A DNA stretch of 64,000 bases, from the NCBI RefSeq assembly GCF_022662105.1, contig NZ_JAKMCP010000004.1, positions 186,001 to 250,000 on the forward strand, in the 5' to 3' direction. Source of the stretch: Aestuariivivens sediminis (GTDB lineage: Bacteria; Bacteroidota; Bacteroidia; Flavobacteriales; Flavobacteriaceae). This document shows positions 41,714 to 51,746 of the stretch, in pieces (positions within the stretch are counted from its first letter, which is position 1; each line of letters begins with the position of its first letter). The notes under the pieces were generated by a model that saw nothing but the letters and a program-made list of their open reading frames with translations, was not told the origin of the DNA and ran no database searches. Both the position numbers and the translations under genes were made by a program.

Positions 41714-41721
41714 TAGGTTTG
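41714..41721 (+). promoter_or_regulatory. -7 box of the TerB/DnaJ gene
   Basis: TAGGTTTG fits TAnnTTTG about 25 bp upstream of the ATG at 41746. No clear -33. Confidence 0.45.
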
Positions 41722-41745
41722 ACGTTTAACAATTGAAATAATTAC

Positions 41746-42489
41746 ATGAGTTTTTCAAAATGGATTGGAGCGGCATTGGGATGGTCTTTTGGTGGGCCAA
41801 TTGGAGCGATAATTGGGCTCGCTTTAGGGAGTATGGCAGATGCTATTTCGGGAGACACTTATGTTGGGCAGCCATCACAAAGAGATTACAAACAACATCC
41901 TATTACAAAACCTGGCGATTTTGAAGTGAGCTTGCTCATTTTAGCATCTATAGTTATCAAATCGGACGGAAAGCAAGACCAACGCGAATTGGATTTTGTG
42001 AGGCAACAATTTGTTAGTATGTATGGAAAAGAACGTGCCAATCATGCCTTCAGGTTGTTCAAGGAAATAAGCAAACAAAATCGGATTTCTACCCGTGAGG
42101 TATGTTTGCAAATACGCCAAATGATGCAGCACCCTTCGCGTTTGCAACTGATTCACTTTTTATTCGGCATTGCAAAGGCCGATGGGGTCGTAACCGACGA
42201 TGAGGAACACCAAATTCATATTATTTCCGGGTATCTGGGCATTAGTATGCCTGATTATGAAAGTATTAAAGCGATGTTTTATAATAGCAGTGACAATGCG
42301 TATAAGATTTTGGAATTAGATAAGAATGCCGGGATCGATGATATTAAAAAAGCGTATCGCAAAATGGCTAAAAAATACCATCCGGATAAGGTCATTCACT
42401 TAGGTGAAGAACATCGAAATGGGGCAGAGGAAAAATTTAGAAAGGTACAAGCTGCTTACGAACAGTTGCAGAAGGAACGCGGGTTTTAA
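41746..42489 (+). CDS. TerB-like and C-terminal DnaJ-domain protein (DjlA-like co-chaperone)
   Basis: This 247-residue protein has a Gly-rich hydrophobic N-terminus (about 1-35, possible membrane insertion), a TerB-like helical domain (about 55-165) with acidic metal-binding-type residues, and a J-domain at the C-terminus (about 183-247). The HPD motif needed to stimulate DnaK is intact (YHPDK). The layout matches DjlA, a membrane-linked Hsp70 co-chaperone. Its partner DnaK is not in the window. It is monocistronic. Confidence 0.88.
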   Translation: MSFSKWIGAALGWSFGGPIGAIIGLALGSMADAISGDTYVGQPSQRDYKQHPITKPGDFEVSLLILASIVIKSDGKQDQRELDFVRQQFVSMYGKERANHAFRLFKEISKQNRISTREVCLQIRQMMQHPSRLQLIHFLFGIAKADGVVTDDEEHQIHIISGYLGISMPDYESIKAMFYNSSDNAYKILELDKNAGIDDIKKAYRKMAKKYHPDKVIHLGEEHRNGAEEKFRKVQAAYEQLQKERGF

Positions 42490-42574
42490 TAGCCTCAATC
42501 CGACTTTTAACTTCGATTATGTGAGTATAGATTTAAATTTATCGGGTATACATATCTTTAAGAGTAAAACCCAT

Positions 42575-42614
42575 AAAAAAATCCAACTTTGCAAAGCGCC
42601 AGTTGGATTTTTTT
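42575..42614. terminator. Bidirectional terminator
   Basis: A 14-bp perfect stem with A7 and T7 flanks (42575-42588 and 42601-42614) and a 12-nt loop, able to end both the TerB/DnaJ gene and the convergent small secreted-protein gene. Confidence 0.85.
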
Positions 42615-42631
42615 ATTTATGCGGTATTTAA

Positions 42632-42871
42632 TTATCTACTTTTATAAATCCTAGTTTCTTCACCTTTATCAAAAATCATAATGATTTCATTTTTGGTATT
42701 TAAATATACAGATTTTAACTCCCATCCATCTGCCTTAGAAGTTTCTACTAAGCATTTACGGACATCTGGATTGAACAAGTTTAAGTTGGTGTTAAGGGTC
42801 ATGTCGTCTGCTTTCACATTAAAAGAAAGTAAAAGAAGAACTGCTGCTACTAAAGTTTGTAATTTTTTCAT
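42632..42871 (-). CDS. Small secreted hypothetical protein (79 residues)
   Basis: This 79-residue protein has a clear signal peptide (about 1-21, ending VKA) and a mature domain of about 57 residues with one Cys (RKCLVETSK) and beta-forming strands (WELKSVYLNTKNEIIMIF). It would be periplasmic or exported. I do not recognise a family. It is a single gene with its own terminator; an imperfect TAATCTTG -7-like box lies upstream. Confidence 0.68.
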   Translation of the reverse strand: MKKLQTLVAAVLLLLSFNVKADDMTLNTNLNLFNPDVRKCLVETSKADGWELKSVYLNTKNEIIMIFDKGEETRIYKSR

Positions 42872-43051
42872 AACGATTTGGGTTTTTATAAATGATTACA
42901 CTACAAGATTATAGCATATAGGTTCAACTTTTAAAAAAAGTAGTTGAATTTCACGATTATGCCGTTCAATCAACGAATGTTCTATAAACGGAATATTTTA
43001 TCGGATGAAAGGAACTGAAAAATAAGGAGTTAACGTTGGTAAAGAGCAAAA

Positions 43052-44059
43052 TTAATTCTCGAAGACCACTTTCGATTCCTCAATGCTAACCGACAAATGA
43101 ATGGTTCTTCCCAAAATGAGGGCCCTATTATCTTTTTCATGGCCCGCAGGCATGTTAAAAGCAATCGGGAAATCGAAGTCCGATAGGGCATCTAAAATAA
43201 GCTGTTCTATGGAGGTTCCCCAAACGGTTGTGTTTTTTCTTAGTTTGGTCATATCACCTACAATCAGCCCATTACAATTATCAAAATACCCAGCACGTTT
43301 AAAACTTTGTAACATACGGTCTATATGATATTTATATTCGCCTATTTCCTCAATAAATAGAATTTTGTTCGAGGTATCTATACTGCTTTTAGAGCCTAGC
43401 ATGGTGTGGAGCATAGTTAGGTTGCCACCAACCAATTCTCCAGAGGCCTTACCGATTCGGTTGTAACGAGATCCTTTCAAGGAATAGTTAAGGGAATTTC
43501 CAAAAAGCGCATCCTTAAAAGTTGATATCGTTTCTTTAATGGTTTCTGGATCGTCTTCTAAGCTCGTACACATCATGGCATGTATGCTTTCTATCCCCTC
43601 ATTGTGGATTTGGTTATGAAGTGCAGTAATATCTGAATAACCAATAATCCATTTGGGATTTTCTTTAAATTCAGTCCAATTTAGCCTATCTAAAATCCTT
43701 ACTGTACCATAACCACCTCGGGCACACCAAATGGCTTTAATTTTAGGGTCATCTATGGCCTTTTGCAGATCCTCACAACGTTCATCGTCCGTCCCTGCGA
43801 AATGGTTGGCTTGATTGAATACATGTTGGCCAAGAATAGGTCGTAACCCCCAACTTATTAATAAAGCTTTGGCCTGTTCTATTTCCCGAGTTCTGTTTTT
43901 TAAAATCCCTGAAGGGGCCACAATGGCAACGGTATCGCCTGCTTTTAAATATGGTGGTTGAATCAATTTTTTAGGTGTTAATGCTTGTGCTAAAATAAGT
44001 TCTTTTCCAAATAATAAGATGACGCAACAAAAGATAGTTGTTAATGAGATTCTAGACAT
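43052..44059 (-). CDS. LD-carboxypeptidase (peptidase S66, murein tetrapeptide carboxypeptidase)
   Basis: This 335-residue S66 peptidase removes the terminal D-alanine from tetrapeptide stems during peptidoglycan recycling. A signal peptide (about 1-26, ending in LAQA) sends it out of the cytoplasm. The substrate-binding block CARGGYGTVRILD and the nucleophile Ser in GYSDITALH are visible, together with the C-terminal His/Glu region (AGHEKDNRALILG). The start at 44059 is chosen because upstream ATGs add a charged tail ahead of the signal peptide. It is a single gene divergent from metG. Confidence 0.9.
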   Translation of the reverse strand: MSRISLTTIFCCVILLFGKELILAQALTPKKLIQPPYLKAGDTVAIVAPSGILKNRTREIEQAKALLISWGLRPILGQHVFNQANHFAGTDDERCEDLQKAIDDPKIKAIWCARGGYGTVRILDRLNWTEFKENPKWIIGYSDITALHNQIHNEGIESIHAMMCTSLEDDPETIKETISTFKDALFGNSLNYSLKGSRYNRIGKASGELVGGNLTMLHTMLGSKSSIDTSNKILFIEEIGEYKYHIDRMLQSFKRAGYFDNCNGLIVGDMTKLRKNTTVWGTSIEQLILDALSDFDFPIAFNMPAGHEKDNRALILGRTIHLSVSIEESKVVFEN

Positions 44060-44324
44060 AATGTAAATGTACATTTTTTTAATGAATCTCAATTTAAAGG
44101 AAGCTAACTAATGGCCTTGTCATTTAGTAGTTGAATGCCTCCCCATTTTTGGTGTGATCTGTTTCTTTATTTGGTTTTATGCGACGAACTCTTTTTAGTG
44201 ATTTGAAGTTCTATTTTTTTCTAAATCCTTCTTAAAATGTTTACTTTTACAGCCTTATAAGAATTAAATTTGACCTGTTTTGACGTTTCAGGCGCAGTCT
44301 GGACCTAATATAGCATTATTGAAT

Positions 44325-46394
44325 ATGAATAAACCAAAACGATATACCATTACCACCGCATTGCCATATACTAATGGACCTATTCATATTGGGCATTTAG
44401 CAGGGGTATATGTGCCAGCCGATATATATGCACGTTATTTAAGGCTTACAGGACATGACGTTGCCTTTATTGGAGGAAGTGACGAACATGGGGTTCCCAT
44501 TACGATCAAGGCTAAGAATGAAGGGGTGTCACCACAGGACATAGTCGATAAATATCATGCCATTATTAAAAAATCTTTTGAAGAATTTGGGATTTCATAT
44601 GATAATTATTCCCGGACTTCGGCACCGATACACCATAAAACGGCATCAGAATTTTTTAAAACACTTTATAACAAAGGTGAATTTATTGAAGAGATTACTG
44701 AGCAACTTTACGATGAACAGGCCCATCAATTTCTAGCCGATCGTTTTGTAGTAGGAACATGCCCAAAATGTGGAAATGAAGAAAGTTATGGAGATCAATG
44801 CGAAAACTGTGGAACAAGTCATAATGCTACGGATTTAATTAATCCAAAATCCACTTTAACCGGTAACACCCCAACTTTAAAAGAAACGAAGCATTGGTTT
44901 TTACCTTTAGATAAGCATGAAGACTTTTTAAAGAAGTGGATTTTAATAGGACACAAAAAAGATTGGAAACCTAATGTTTATGGCCAAGTAAAATCATGGA
45001 TTGATGATGGGTTACGCCCTCGTGCAGTAACACGAGACCTGGATTGGGGTATTCCTGTGCCTGTAAAAGGGGGAGAAGGGAAGGTGCTTTACGTATGGTT
45101 CGACGCCCCTATAGGGTACATTTCATCAACCATAGAATGGGCAGAACGTGAAGAAAAGGATTGGGAGCCCTATTGGAAAGATGAATATACCAAGCTCGTG
45201 CATTTTATTGGAAAGGATAATATTGTATTTCACTGTATCATTTTCCCTGCGATGTTAAAAGCAGAGGGGAGCTACATTTTACCTGATAATGTGCCAGCCA
45301 ATGAATTTTTAAATCTGGAAGGGAATAAGCTATCTACTTCTAAAAACTGGGCGGTTTGGTTACCGGATTATTTGGAGGAATTTCCGGGACAACAGGATGT
45401 ATTGCGTTATGTCTTAAATGCCAATGCCCCTGAAACGAAAGATAACGATTTCACCTGGAAGGACTTTCAAGCCAGAAACAACAACGAATTAGTGGCCATC
45501 TTTGGAAATTTTATAAATCGTGTGGTGGTCTTGGCCAATAAATATTATAACGGCATTGTACCAGAACCTTTTGAGTTTTCACAAGTAGATTATGAGACTT
45601 TGTTAGCGGTAAAAGCCTATCCAAATGTTATAGCAAGCTCCATTGAGCGTTATCGTTTTAGGGAAGCAGGACAGGAATTGATGAATTTGGCTCGATTGGG
45701 AAATAAATATTTGGCCGATGAAGAGCCCTGGAAGGTAATTAAGAAAGATGAATCCCGTACGCAGACCATTATGTATGTGGCGCTTCAAATTGCTACGGCG
45801 TTGGCAACCTTATGTGAGCCGTTTTTACCCTTTACCTCGGTAAAGTTAAAGCACATACTTAGGATCGGTTCTGGGGGAGTGGAGAATTCATGGAATGACA
45901 TCCCTTCAAAAGAGGTATTATTACCTTACGGACATCAAATAGGAGAATCCGAACTGCTGTTTGCTAAAATTGAAGATGAAACCATCCAAAAACAGCTAGA
46001 TAAACTGGAAGCTAGTAAGAAGGCCAATGAGGCTACTCATAACACCGTTGAACCGCTTAAAGAGGTGATTGCTTTTGAAGACTTTAAAAAATTGGATATT
46101 CGGGTAGGGACCATTTTAGAAGCTGAAAAAATGCCCAAAACCAAAAAATTGCTAAAGCTTAAAGTAGATACAGGTATTGATGTGCGTACCATTGTTTCCG
46201 GAATTGCTGAAAGTTTTACTGCCGAGGAAGTGGTGGGGAAACAGGTTACAGTTTTAGTAAACCTTATGCCAAGGGCATTACGGGGTGTAGAAAGTCAGGG
46301 AATGATTTTAATGACTGAAACAACGGATGGTAAGTTGGTTTTTGTTAATCCTGATAGTAATGCTGAAGTGGTAAATGGATTACCTATAAGTTAA
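44325..46394 (+). CDS. metG: Methionine-tRNA ligase
   Basis: MetG charges tRNA(Met) with methionine. The 689-residue product has the HIGH motif (HIGHLAG), the KMSKS-equivalent NKLSTSKNW, and a four-Cys zinc knuckle (CPKCG and CENCG). A C-terminal tRNA-binding EMAP/Trbp111-like domain (about 580-689) promotes dimerisation. The ATG at 44325 gives the family's start ([15 protein letters not shown]); an open frame extends 45 bp upstream without support. It is divergent from the LD-carboxypeptidase gene. Confidence 0.98.
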   Translation: MNKPKRYTITTALPYTNGPIHIGHLAGVYVPADIYARYLRLTGHDVAFIGGSDEHGVPITIKAKNEGVSPQDIVDKYHAIIKKSFEEFGISYDNYSRTSAPIHHKTASEFFKTLYNKGEFIEEITEQLYDEQAHQFLADRFVVGTCPKCGNEESYGDQCENCGTSHNATDLINPKSTLTGNTPTLKETKHWFLPLDKHEDFLKKWILIGHKKDWKPNVYGQVKSWIDDGLRPRAVTRDLDWGIPVPVKGGEGKVLYVWFDAPIGYISSTIEWAEREEKDWEPYWKDEYTKLVHFIGKDNIVFHCIIFPAMLKAEGSYILPDNVPANEFLNLEGNKLSTSKNWAVWLPDYLEEFPGQQDVLRYVLNANAPETKDNDFTWKDFQARNNNELVAIFGNFINRVVVLANKYYNGIVPEPFEFSQVDYETLLAVKAYPNVIASSIERYRFREAGQELMNLARLGNKYLADEEPWKVIKKDESRTQTIMYVALQIATALATLCEPFLPFTSVKLKHILRIGSGGVENSWNDIPSKEVLLPYGHQIGESELLFAKIEDETIQKQLDKLEASKKANEATHNTVEPLKEVIAFEDFKKLDIRVGTILEAEKMPKTKKLLKLKVDTGIDVRTIVSGIAESFTAEEVVGKQVTVLVNLMPRALRGVESQGMILMTETTDGKLVFVNPDSNAEVVNGLPIS

Positions 46395-46566
46395 CGTCGC
46401 ATAACATATTTTAAAGCCATCAAACAAGATAGAACTCATAATCGGATGTTTATGGCATAAGTATGGGGATTATTAAAGGAATGATAGTACCTTTATTATT
46501 GGTTAACGGGCCCACAGTAACATCTGTGTCCTAACAAAATCCGTATATAAACACAGCAATTAATTA

Positions 46567-47046
46567 ATGAACACTATGCGACCACTTTTTCTTCTAGTTC
46601 TAGCCGTTGCCCTGTTGTCTTGTGGGTCTACAAAAACAATACGGGAATCCAAAAAGGTAATCAAAGGGGATTGGGCCCTAAATACCATTAAATATAGTGC
46701 TTTAGGGGCATATGAGGTGACCCTGTTAAATGATGCCTCAAAAGTGTGTTTTGAAGGGAGTTCGTGGCGTTTTATTCCTAATAATAATACAGGGACTTAT
46801 CGTATTGATAAATCAGGATGCTCGACAGGAATGCGCTATTTCAGCTTTACTATTCAAGAAATTGATGAACAAACCGGGCTTTATGATTTTCTATTGAAAC
46901 CAACGGACGCTAAAGGAAAATCAGAAACCAATCAGGGATTCCGATTAAAGTTGACCAGGTTGTCGGATACAGCTATGCAATGGCAACAAACCGTATCTGT
47001 AGATGGGAAGCCATTCATGATTAACATGAATTTCACAAAACAATAA
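46567..47046 (+). CDS. Lipocalin-like lipoprotein
   Basis: This 159-residue lipoprotein has a signal peptide with lipobox LLSC (Cys19) and a lipocalin-like beta barrel: GDWALNTIKYS start, a central SSWRFIPNNNTGTYRI and C-terminal strands FRLKLTRLS and MQWQQTV. Lipocalins bind small hydrophobic ligands; this one's ligand is unknown. An internal ATG 9 bp downstream is an equally possible start. It lies 3 bp before an OmpA-like gene on the same strand, a pairing common in Bacteroidota. The 172 bp upstream hold nothing clear. Confidence 0.83.
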   Translation: MNTMRPLFLLVLAVALLSCGSTKTIRESKKVIKGDWALNTIKYSALGAYEVTLLNDASKVCFEGSSWRFIPNNNTGTYRIDKSGCSTGMRYFSFTIQEIDEQTGLYDFLLKPTDAKGKSETNQGFRLKLTRLSDTAMQWQQTVSVDGKPFMINMNFTKQ

Positions 47047-47049
47047 GAT

Positions 47050-47754
47050 ATGAGTACATTTTTTAAAAAGTCAGGGATATTACTATTAGCAGGTATATTG
47101 GTTATCAGTTTTACTCATTGTAAAGCCGTACAAAATGCTAATAACAAACAAAAAGGCGCCGTAATAGGAGCAACTGGAGGGGCCATAATTGGTGCCATTA
47201 TTGGGAATAATGTAGGGAAAGGGGGCAATGGTGAATTAGGTGCAGTTATTGGAGGTGTAGTTGGTGGTACGGCCGGTGTACTAATTGGTGCTAAAATGGA
47301 TAAGCAAGCTCAGAAGATAGAGGAAGAAATACCAGGAGCTCAGGTGGAGCGGGTAGATGATGGTATAGTCGTTACTTTTGATGAGGGTAGTGGCGTGTAT
47401 TTTGACACCAACAAATATAACATTAATGGCGCATCGCAAAAGACTTTAGATAAATTAATAGGGGTGTTTAAGGAATTTCCAGATACCAATATAGTGGTTG
47501 TGGGACACACCGATAGTACAGGTGATGCCGATTATAATATGTCACTTTCTAAAAACAGGGCTTTTGCTGTTTCCAATTATTTCATACAAAACGGAGTTAG
47601 CGCAACACGTTTAACAACCAACTGGTTTGGAGAAACACAACCCTTGTACGATAATACAACGGTAGAAGGTCGTGCTAAGAACAGACGGGTTAATGTGGCC
47701 ATTTTACCTAATGATAAAATGGTGGAGGAGGCTAAAAAAGAAGCAGGGCAATAA
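47050..47754 (+). CDS. OmpA-family protein with glycine zipper
   Basis: This 234-residue cell-envelope protein has an N-terminal signal ending in a Cys (FTHC, Cys24, likely lipidated). A glycine-zipper membrane segment follows (about 36-80, repeated GAxxG). The C-terminal OmpA domain (about 115-225) shows the peptidoglycan-contacting residues in GHTDSTG and KNRRVNVAI. It would tether the outer membrane to peptidoglycan. It is cotranscribed with the lipocalin gene, and a terminator follows. Confidence 0.9.
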   Translation: MSTFFKKSGILLLAGILVISFTHCKAVQNANNKQKGAVIGATGGAIIGAIIGNNVGKGGNGELGAVIGGVVGGTAGVLIGAKMDKQAQKIEEEIPGAQVERVDDGIVVTFDEGSGVYFDTNKYNINGASQKTLDKLIGVFKEFPDTNIVVVGHTDSTGDADYNMSLSKNRAFAVSNYFIQNGVSATRLTTNWFGETQPLYDNTTVEGRAKNRRVNVAILPNDKMVEEAKKEAGQ

Positions 47755-47777
47755 TTTGCTTTAGTTTGAATGATAAT

Positions 47778-47807
47778 AAAAAGGTTGCTTTTCAAAGTAA
47801 CCTTTTT
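47778..47807 (+). terminator. Terminator of the lipocalin-OmpA operon
   Basis: AAAAAGGTTGCTTT pairs with AAAGTAACCTTTTT, with one G-T wobble, over a short loop, and continues into a T-rich tract. Confidence 0.75.
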
Positions 47808-47841
47808 TGTTTTTGTTATTTTCGTTTTCTAATTTAATTCC

Positions 47842-49968
47842 ATGTCTTCAATAGTTTCCTATATTGTTTCCAACAGTCAATTACCCAGATTATCGGTTAA
47901 AAATACCATTGCTTTGCTTAAGGAAGACTGTACCATTCCTTTTATATCACGTTATAGAAAGGAGCTTACTGGCAATTTAGATGAGGTCCAAATTGGGGAT
48001 ATTGTAAAATTCAAGGAGCAATATGAAGTATTAGAAAAAAGAAAGAAAGCCATCTTAAAGGCCTTGGTCGAGCAAAATGTATGGACTTCGGAATTGGAAC
48101 AAAAGATTAGAGATGCAAAGGATTTAAGGCTGTTGGAAGACCTTTATCTTCCCTTTAAGAAAAACCGACAAACCAAAGCAGAGCGAGCACGACAGAATGG
48201 GTTGGAGCCTTTGGCAAAAATGATCATGGCTCAAAACACTGATGCTATTGAATCCATTGCTTCAAAGTATGTGAAAGGGGACTTGAATTCAACCGAGGAG
48301 GTTTTGGAAGGGGCCCGTCATATTATAGCCGAATGGATTAATGAGCGCACGGATCTAAGAAACAATATCCGTTATCAATTAGAGCGTTTTGCGACGATTT
48401 CTGCCGAAATAGTGAAAGCTAAAGAAACCGAAGAGGGTGCGCAAAAGTATAAAGACTATTTCGGTTGGAGCGAGTCTTTAAATCGAATTCCTTCCCATCG
48501 CCTGTTGGCCTTATTACGAGGTGAATCCGAAGGGTTTATAAAAACTAAAATAACCATTGATGTCGATAAGTCTCTCGATAAGATGGAAAGCCGTTTAATA
48601 CGCTCCCAGGGTGAATGCGCCATACAGATTCGGTTGGCCATAAAAGATGCCTATAAACGTTTACTATGGCCTGCCTTAAGAAATGAAGCTTTGCAACAAG
48701 CTAAGGAAAAGGCTGATGATTCGGCTATTGCCGTTTTTGCTAAAAACCTAAAGCAGTTGCTATTAGGTGCCCCATTAGGTGAAAAGCGGGTATTGGCCAT
48801 CGATCCTGGGTTTCGAACGGGATGTAAAGTGGTATGTTTGGATGCCCAGGGAGGCCTAATGTATAACGAAACAATTTACCCGCACCCCCCAAAAAATGAT
48901 AGTATTGCTGCCATTAAAAAAATAAGCTCCCTTACCGATGCCTATAAGATTGAAGCAATCGCTATTGGAAATGGCACGGCATCCAGAGAAACGGAAGCAT
49001 TGATAAAAAAAGTACGATTTAAAAATGAAATTCAGGTATTTGTAGTAAGTGAGGCGGGAGCAAGTATTTATTCGGCATCAAAAATAGCTCGTGAAGAGTT
49101 TCCAAACTATGATGTTACGGTTCGTGGAGCGGTATCCATAGGAAGGCGTTTACAGGACCCTTTAGCCGAACTGGTTAAAATAGAACCCAAATCTATTGGT
49201 GTGGGACAATACCAGCATGATGTCGATCAAACCAAACTTCAGAAAGCACTGGACTCGGTTGTTGAGCATTGTGTAAATGCCGTTGGTGTAAATGTCAATA
49301 CCGCCAGTAAAAGCCTGTTGGCTTATGTCTCCGGGATTGGTTCGAAACTGGCTGAAAATTTGGTGAATTACAGAAGTGTAAAAGGGCCGTTTTCGTCCAG
49401 GGAAGATATAAAGAAAGTACCCCGTATTGGAGACAAGGCTTTTGAACAAAGTGCTGCCTTTTTAAGAATAAAAGGGGCAGACAACCCATTGGATGATTCA
49501 GCAGTTCACCCCGAACGCTATAACTTAGTCAATAAAATGGCGGAAGATTTAGGGCAGTCGGTTCTATCCTTGATTGGCAATAACCCTTTACTGAAAACCA
49601 TCGATTTAAAAAAATACTGTTCAGAAGCGGTGGGTCTCCCAACACTTCAGGATATTATTGCAGAACTGGAAAAACCAGGGTTGGATATTCGAGAGCGTGC
49701 CAAGGTATTTACCTTCGACCAAACTATAAAAACCATTACCGATTTACGAGAAGGGCAATTACTTCCTGGTATTGTTAATAACATCACCAATTTTGGTTGT
49801 TTTGTAGATATTGGGATCAAGGAAAGTGGCCTGATCCATGTATCCAATCTGTCCGACGGTTTTGTAAGAGATGTAAATGACCATGTACATCTGCATGAGC
49901 AAATTATTGTAAGGGTATTGGATGTGGATGTCTCGCGAAAACGCATTCAGCTTCAACTGAAGAAATAA
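47842..49968 (+). CDS. Tex-family RNA-binding transcription accessory protein
   Basis: This 708-residue Tex protein has an N-terminal helical domain, a YqgF/RNase H-like domain in the middle (VLAIDPGFRTGCKVVCLD), helix-hairpin-helix repeats (about 480-560, YVSGIGSKLAENLV), and a C-terminal S1 RNA-binding domain (about 630-705, GIVNNITNFGCFVDIG). Tex binds nucleic acid and influences transcription and stress responses; its exact activity is unclear. It is a single gene, with the lipocalin-OmpA terminator just upstream. Confidence 0.95.
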   Translation: MSSIVSYIVSNSQLPRLSVKNTIALLKEDCTIPFISRYRKELTGNLDEVQIGDIVKFKEQYEVLEKRKKAILKALVEQNVWTSELEQKIRDAKDLRLLEDLYLPFKKNRQTKAERARQNGLEPLAKMIMAQNTDAIESIASKYVKGDLNSTEEVLEGARHIIAEWINERTDLRNNIRYQLERFATISAEIVKAKETEEGAQKYKDYFGWSESLNRIPSHRLLALLRGESEGFIKTKITIDVDKSLDKMESRLIRSQGECAIQIRLAIKDAYKRLLWPALRNEALQQAKEKADDSAIAVFAKNLKQLLLGAPLGEKRVLAIDPGFRTGCKVVCLDAQGGLMYNETIYPHPPKNDSIAAIKKISSLTDAYKIEAIAIGNGTASRETEALIKKVRFKNEIQVFVVSEAGASIYSASKIAREEFPNYDVTVRGAVSIGRRLQDPLAELVKIEPKSIGVGQYQHDVDQTKLQKALDSVVEHCVNAVGVNVNTASKSLLAYVSGIGSKLAENLVNYRSVKGPFSSREDIKKVPRIGDKAFEQSAAFLRIKGADNPLDDSAVHPERYNLVNKMAEDLGQSVLSLIGNNPLLKTIDLKKYCSEAVGLPTLQDIIAELEKPGLDIRERAKVFTFDQTIKTITDLREGQLLPGIVNNITNFGCFVDIGIKESGLIHVSNLSDGFVRDVNDHVHLHEQIIVRVLDVDVSRKRIQLQLKK

Positions 49969-50121
49969 GGGATTAAAAAAAATACTGGTCCTGTAATTTA
50001 GGGTCATTGCTCATTCCAATGTATAGGAGCGATCCAGAAGACCATCATGTAAATCCACTTTAGAGCAAGTTAAAGATGTAAAATAATAGTATACCCATGA
50101 ATGGGTCTCAGCCAGATTCAT

Positions 50122-50155
50122 AAAAAAAGCGTCCATAACTTTGGACGCTTTTTTT
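50122..50155. terminator. Bidirectional terminator between tex and the TerB-like gene
   Basis: A 14-bp perfect stem with A7/T7 arms (50122-50135 and 50142-50155) with a 6-nt loop, able to end both convergent transcripts. Confidence 0.88.
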
Positions 50156-50172
50156 TTCTATGTTTTATGAGA

Positions 50173-50604
50173 TTATCTATTCATATGTTTTATTTGATCG
50201 GTAAAAGTATCAAGGTCAACACCATTACTAACCAACGTTAATGCTTTATCGACAATATATTTGGCATTCACCGCGTGAAATCCCAGGCCAACAGCAATTT
50301 TTCTAAGTAAAATCTCCTCGTGGTCTCCTTTGATATGGTCAACATAAACCATGCGAGCCAAATCGTATAAACGTTCCAATCGTTGATCGTAGGATACCGG
50401 AGGGTTGATAGGATGGTTCTTGTAGTCTTTTAAAATAGACTTATAGTCCGATTCGCTAATATCTAAATTACGTGCTAACCGATCTAAAAACGCTTTTTCT
50501 TCATCACTAATGACACCATCCTCCATAGCCACACGCACAATTGCTGCAAAATGATCTTCATTACGCTTTTTAAAACCACTGTCAAATAAATCTGATATAG
50601 ACAT
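50173..50604 (-). CDS. TerB-family protein
   Basis: This 143-residue all-helical protein belongs to the TerB-like group: an N-terminal EDHFAAIVRVAMEDGVISDEEKAFLDRLA with the two acidic metal-binding positions (Asp/Glu), and a second similar half (YDLARMVYVDHIKGDHEEILLRKIA). TerB domains occur in metal-response and stress proteins; the tellurite name is historical. It lacks the DnaJ part of the protein at 41746-42489. It is a single gene divergent from ferritin. Confidence 0.85.
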   Translation of the reverse strand: MSISDLFDSGFKKRNEDHFAAIVRVAMEDGVISDEEKAFLDRLARNLDISESDYKSILKDYKNHPINPPVSYDQRLERLYDLARMVYVDHIKGDHEEILLRKIAVGLGFHAVNAKYIVDKALTLVSNGVDLDTFTDQIKHMNR

Positions 50605-50832
50605 GTTTTTTCATTCTTATATAGTGCTGCAAACGTACATATTTTTTTTAATAAACTAAACCGAAAATGTAATTTTTTGGAGGCCTTTGGGCCGGCTCTC
50701 CATGGGCCTATCCAGCGGTGATACAATGATAGTCATCCTTAATAATTTAAAAAATAGCCTTAGGATAAAATGTTTTATCGGTTTTGGTGAATATCGAGTG
50801 TCAAATAGCTTTAAATAAGCTAAATAATTGTT

Positions 50833-50840
50833 TAACTTTG
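50833..50840 (+). promoter_or_regulatory. -7 box of the ferritin promoter
   Basis: TAACTTTG fits TAnnTTTG, about 15 bp upstream of the ATG at 50856. No clear -33 TTG. Confidence 0.5.
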
Positions 50841-50855
50841 TATAAAATCAGTATT

Positions 50856-51374
50856 ATGTTATCAAAATCAATAGAAAAAGTTTTAAACGATCAAATAAGA
50901 ATTGAAGCAGAATCTTCCCAGATATATTTGGCCATGGCCTGTTGGGCGGAGGTAAAGGGATTAGAAGGAATTGCAGGGTTTATGTACGATCAATCCGGTG
51001 AGGAACGGGACCATATGCTCAAATTGATCAAGTTTGTGAATGAACGTGGGGGACATGCCAAAATTTCCGAATTAAAAGCACCCAACGTGACGTTCGAATC
51101 CTTTAAAGAAATGTTTGAAAAACTTTTTGAACATGAAGTTTATGTTTCGGAAAGTATAAATAATCTTGTAGACATAACCTTAAAGGAGAAGGATTATGCA
51201 ACCCATAACTTTTTGCAGTGGTACGTGTCTGAACAGATTGAAGAAGAAGCGATGGCTAGAACCATTTTGGACAAAATTAACCTTATTGGTAACGATAAAG
51301 GAGGGTTGTACTTATTTGACCGAGATATCGTTAACTTATCCGTTAGTTCGGCAACAAATGACAATCCCGAATAA
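50856..51374 (+). CDS. ftnA: Bacterial ferritin (non-heme)
   Basis: This 172-residue ferritin oxidises Fe2+ and stores iron in a 24-subunit shell. Ferroxidase residues are in the expected places: Glu17, Tyr24, Glu50, His53, Glu94, Glu126, and Glu129/Glu130. The start at 50856 gives the family's N-terminus (LSKSIEKVLNDQI); a longer frame opens 72 bp upstream but lacks support and would cover the promoter. It is a single gene, 5.7 kb from the metal-transport operon. Confidence 0.96.
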   Translation: MLSKSIEKVLNDQIRIEAESSQIYLAMACWAEVKGLEGIAGFMYDQSGEERDHMLKLIKFVNERGGHAKISELKAPNVTFESFKEMFEKLFEHEVYVSESINNLVDITLKEKDYATHNFLQWYVSEQIEEEAMARTILDKINLIGNDKGGLYLFDRDIVNLSVSSATNDNPE

Positions 51375-51473
51375 AATATAGACGGGTTACCTCAATTTTT
51401 AACAGTTAATTTTATTTAGATTTAATAAAAATAAACTATTTTAGCCTAATATTTCAATAATCTAAGTTGAGGT

Positions 51474-51635
51474 TTGGGCAAGAAAAAGCACAAAAAGAAA
51501 ATTAAAAAATTGCAGGAATTGGGTTTGCTGCCGGACGCTAAAGTAAAATCCAGTTGTTGCAAAAAATATAAAAAATGCGAAACTAAGCGTTGCAAAAAAT
51601 GCCCGTGTTTTGACTTCCTGAAAAAAGTGGCATAA
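51474..51635 (+). CDS. Lys/Cys-rich mini-protein (53 residues), TTG start
   Basis: This very basic small protein has a Lys-dominated N-terminus (about 1-13) and seven Cys in the C-terminal half in pairs: SSCCKK, KCETKRC and KKCPCFDF. Such paired Cys with Lys spacers suggest a zinc or iron-sulfur knuckle. The TTG at 51474 is the only sensible start: an in-frame stop lies at 51468-51470, and no ATG follows. It lies alone in the 372-bp gap between ferritin and mfd. I recognise no family. Coding character is supported by residue bias, which is unlike random sequence. Confidence 0.65.
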   Translation: MGKKKHKKKIKKLQELGLLPDAKVKSSCCKKYKKCETKRCKKCPCFDFLKKVA

Positions 51636-51719
51636 ATAAGACGGCTAATTATGCACTCCATTTTAAGGATTGTAAGAGGATAAGGTAATCATAAGTGTTA
51701 TATAATTAGTTCTAAATCT

Positions 51720-51727
51720 TATCTTTG
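51720..51727 (+). promoter_or_regulatory. -7 box of the mfd promoter
   Basis: TATCTTTG, followed by GCATC, fits the Bacteroidota -7 consensus, about 20 bp upstream of the GTG start at 51747. No clear -33 TTG. Confidence 0.5.
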
Positions 51728-51746
51728 CATCCCAAAACAGAATTAG

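Noticed and set aside
47778-47790. AAAGGTTGCT, close to the ECF -35-like element on the minus strand
   Set aside because: It is the arm of the OmpA-operon terminator and no gene starts downstream on the minus strand.
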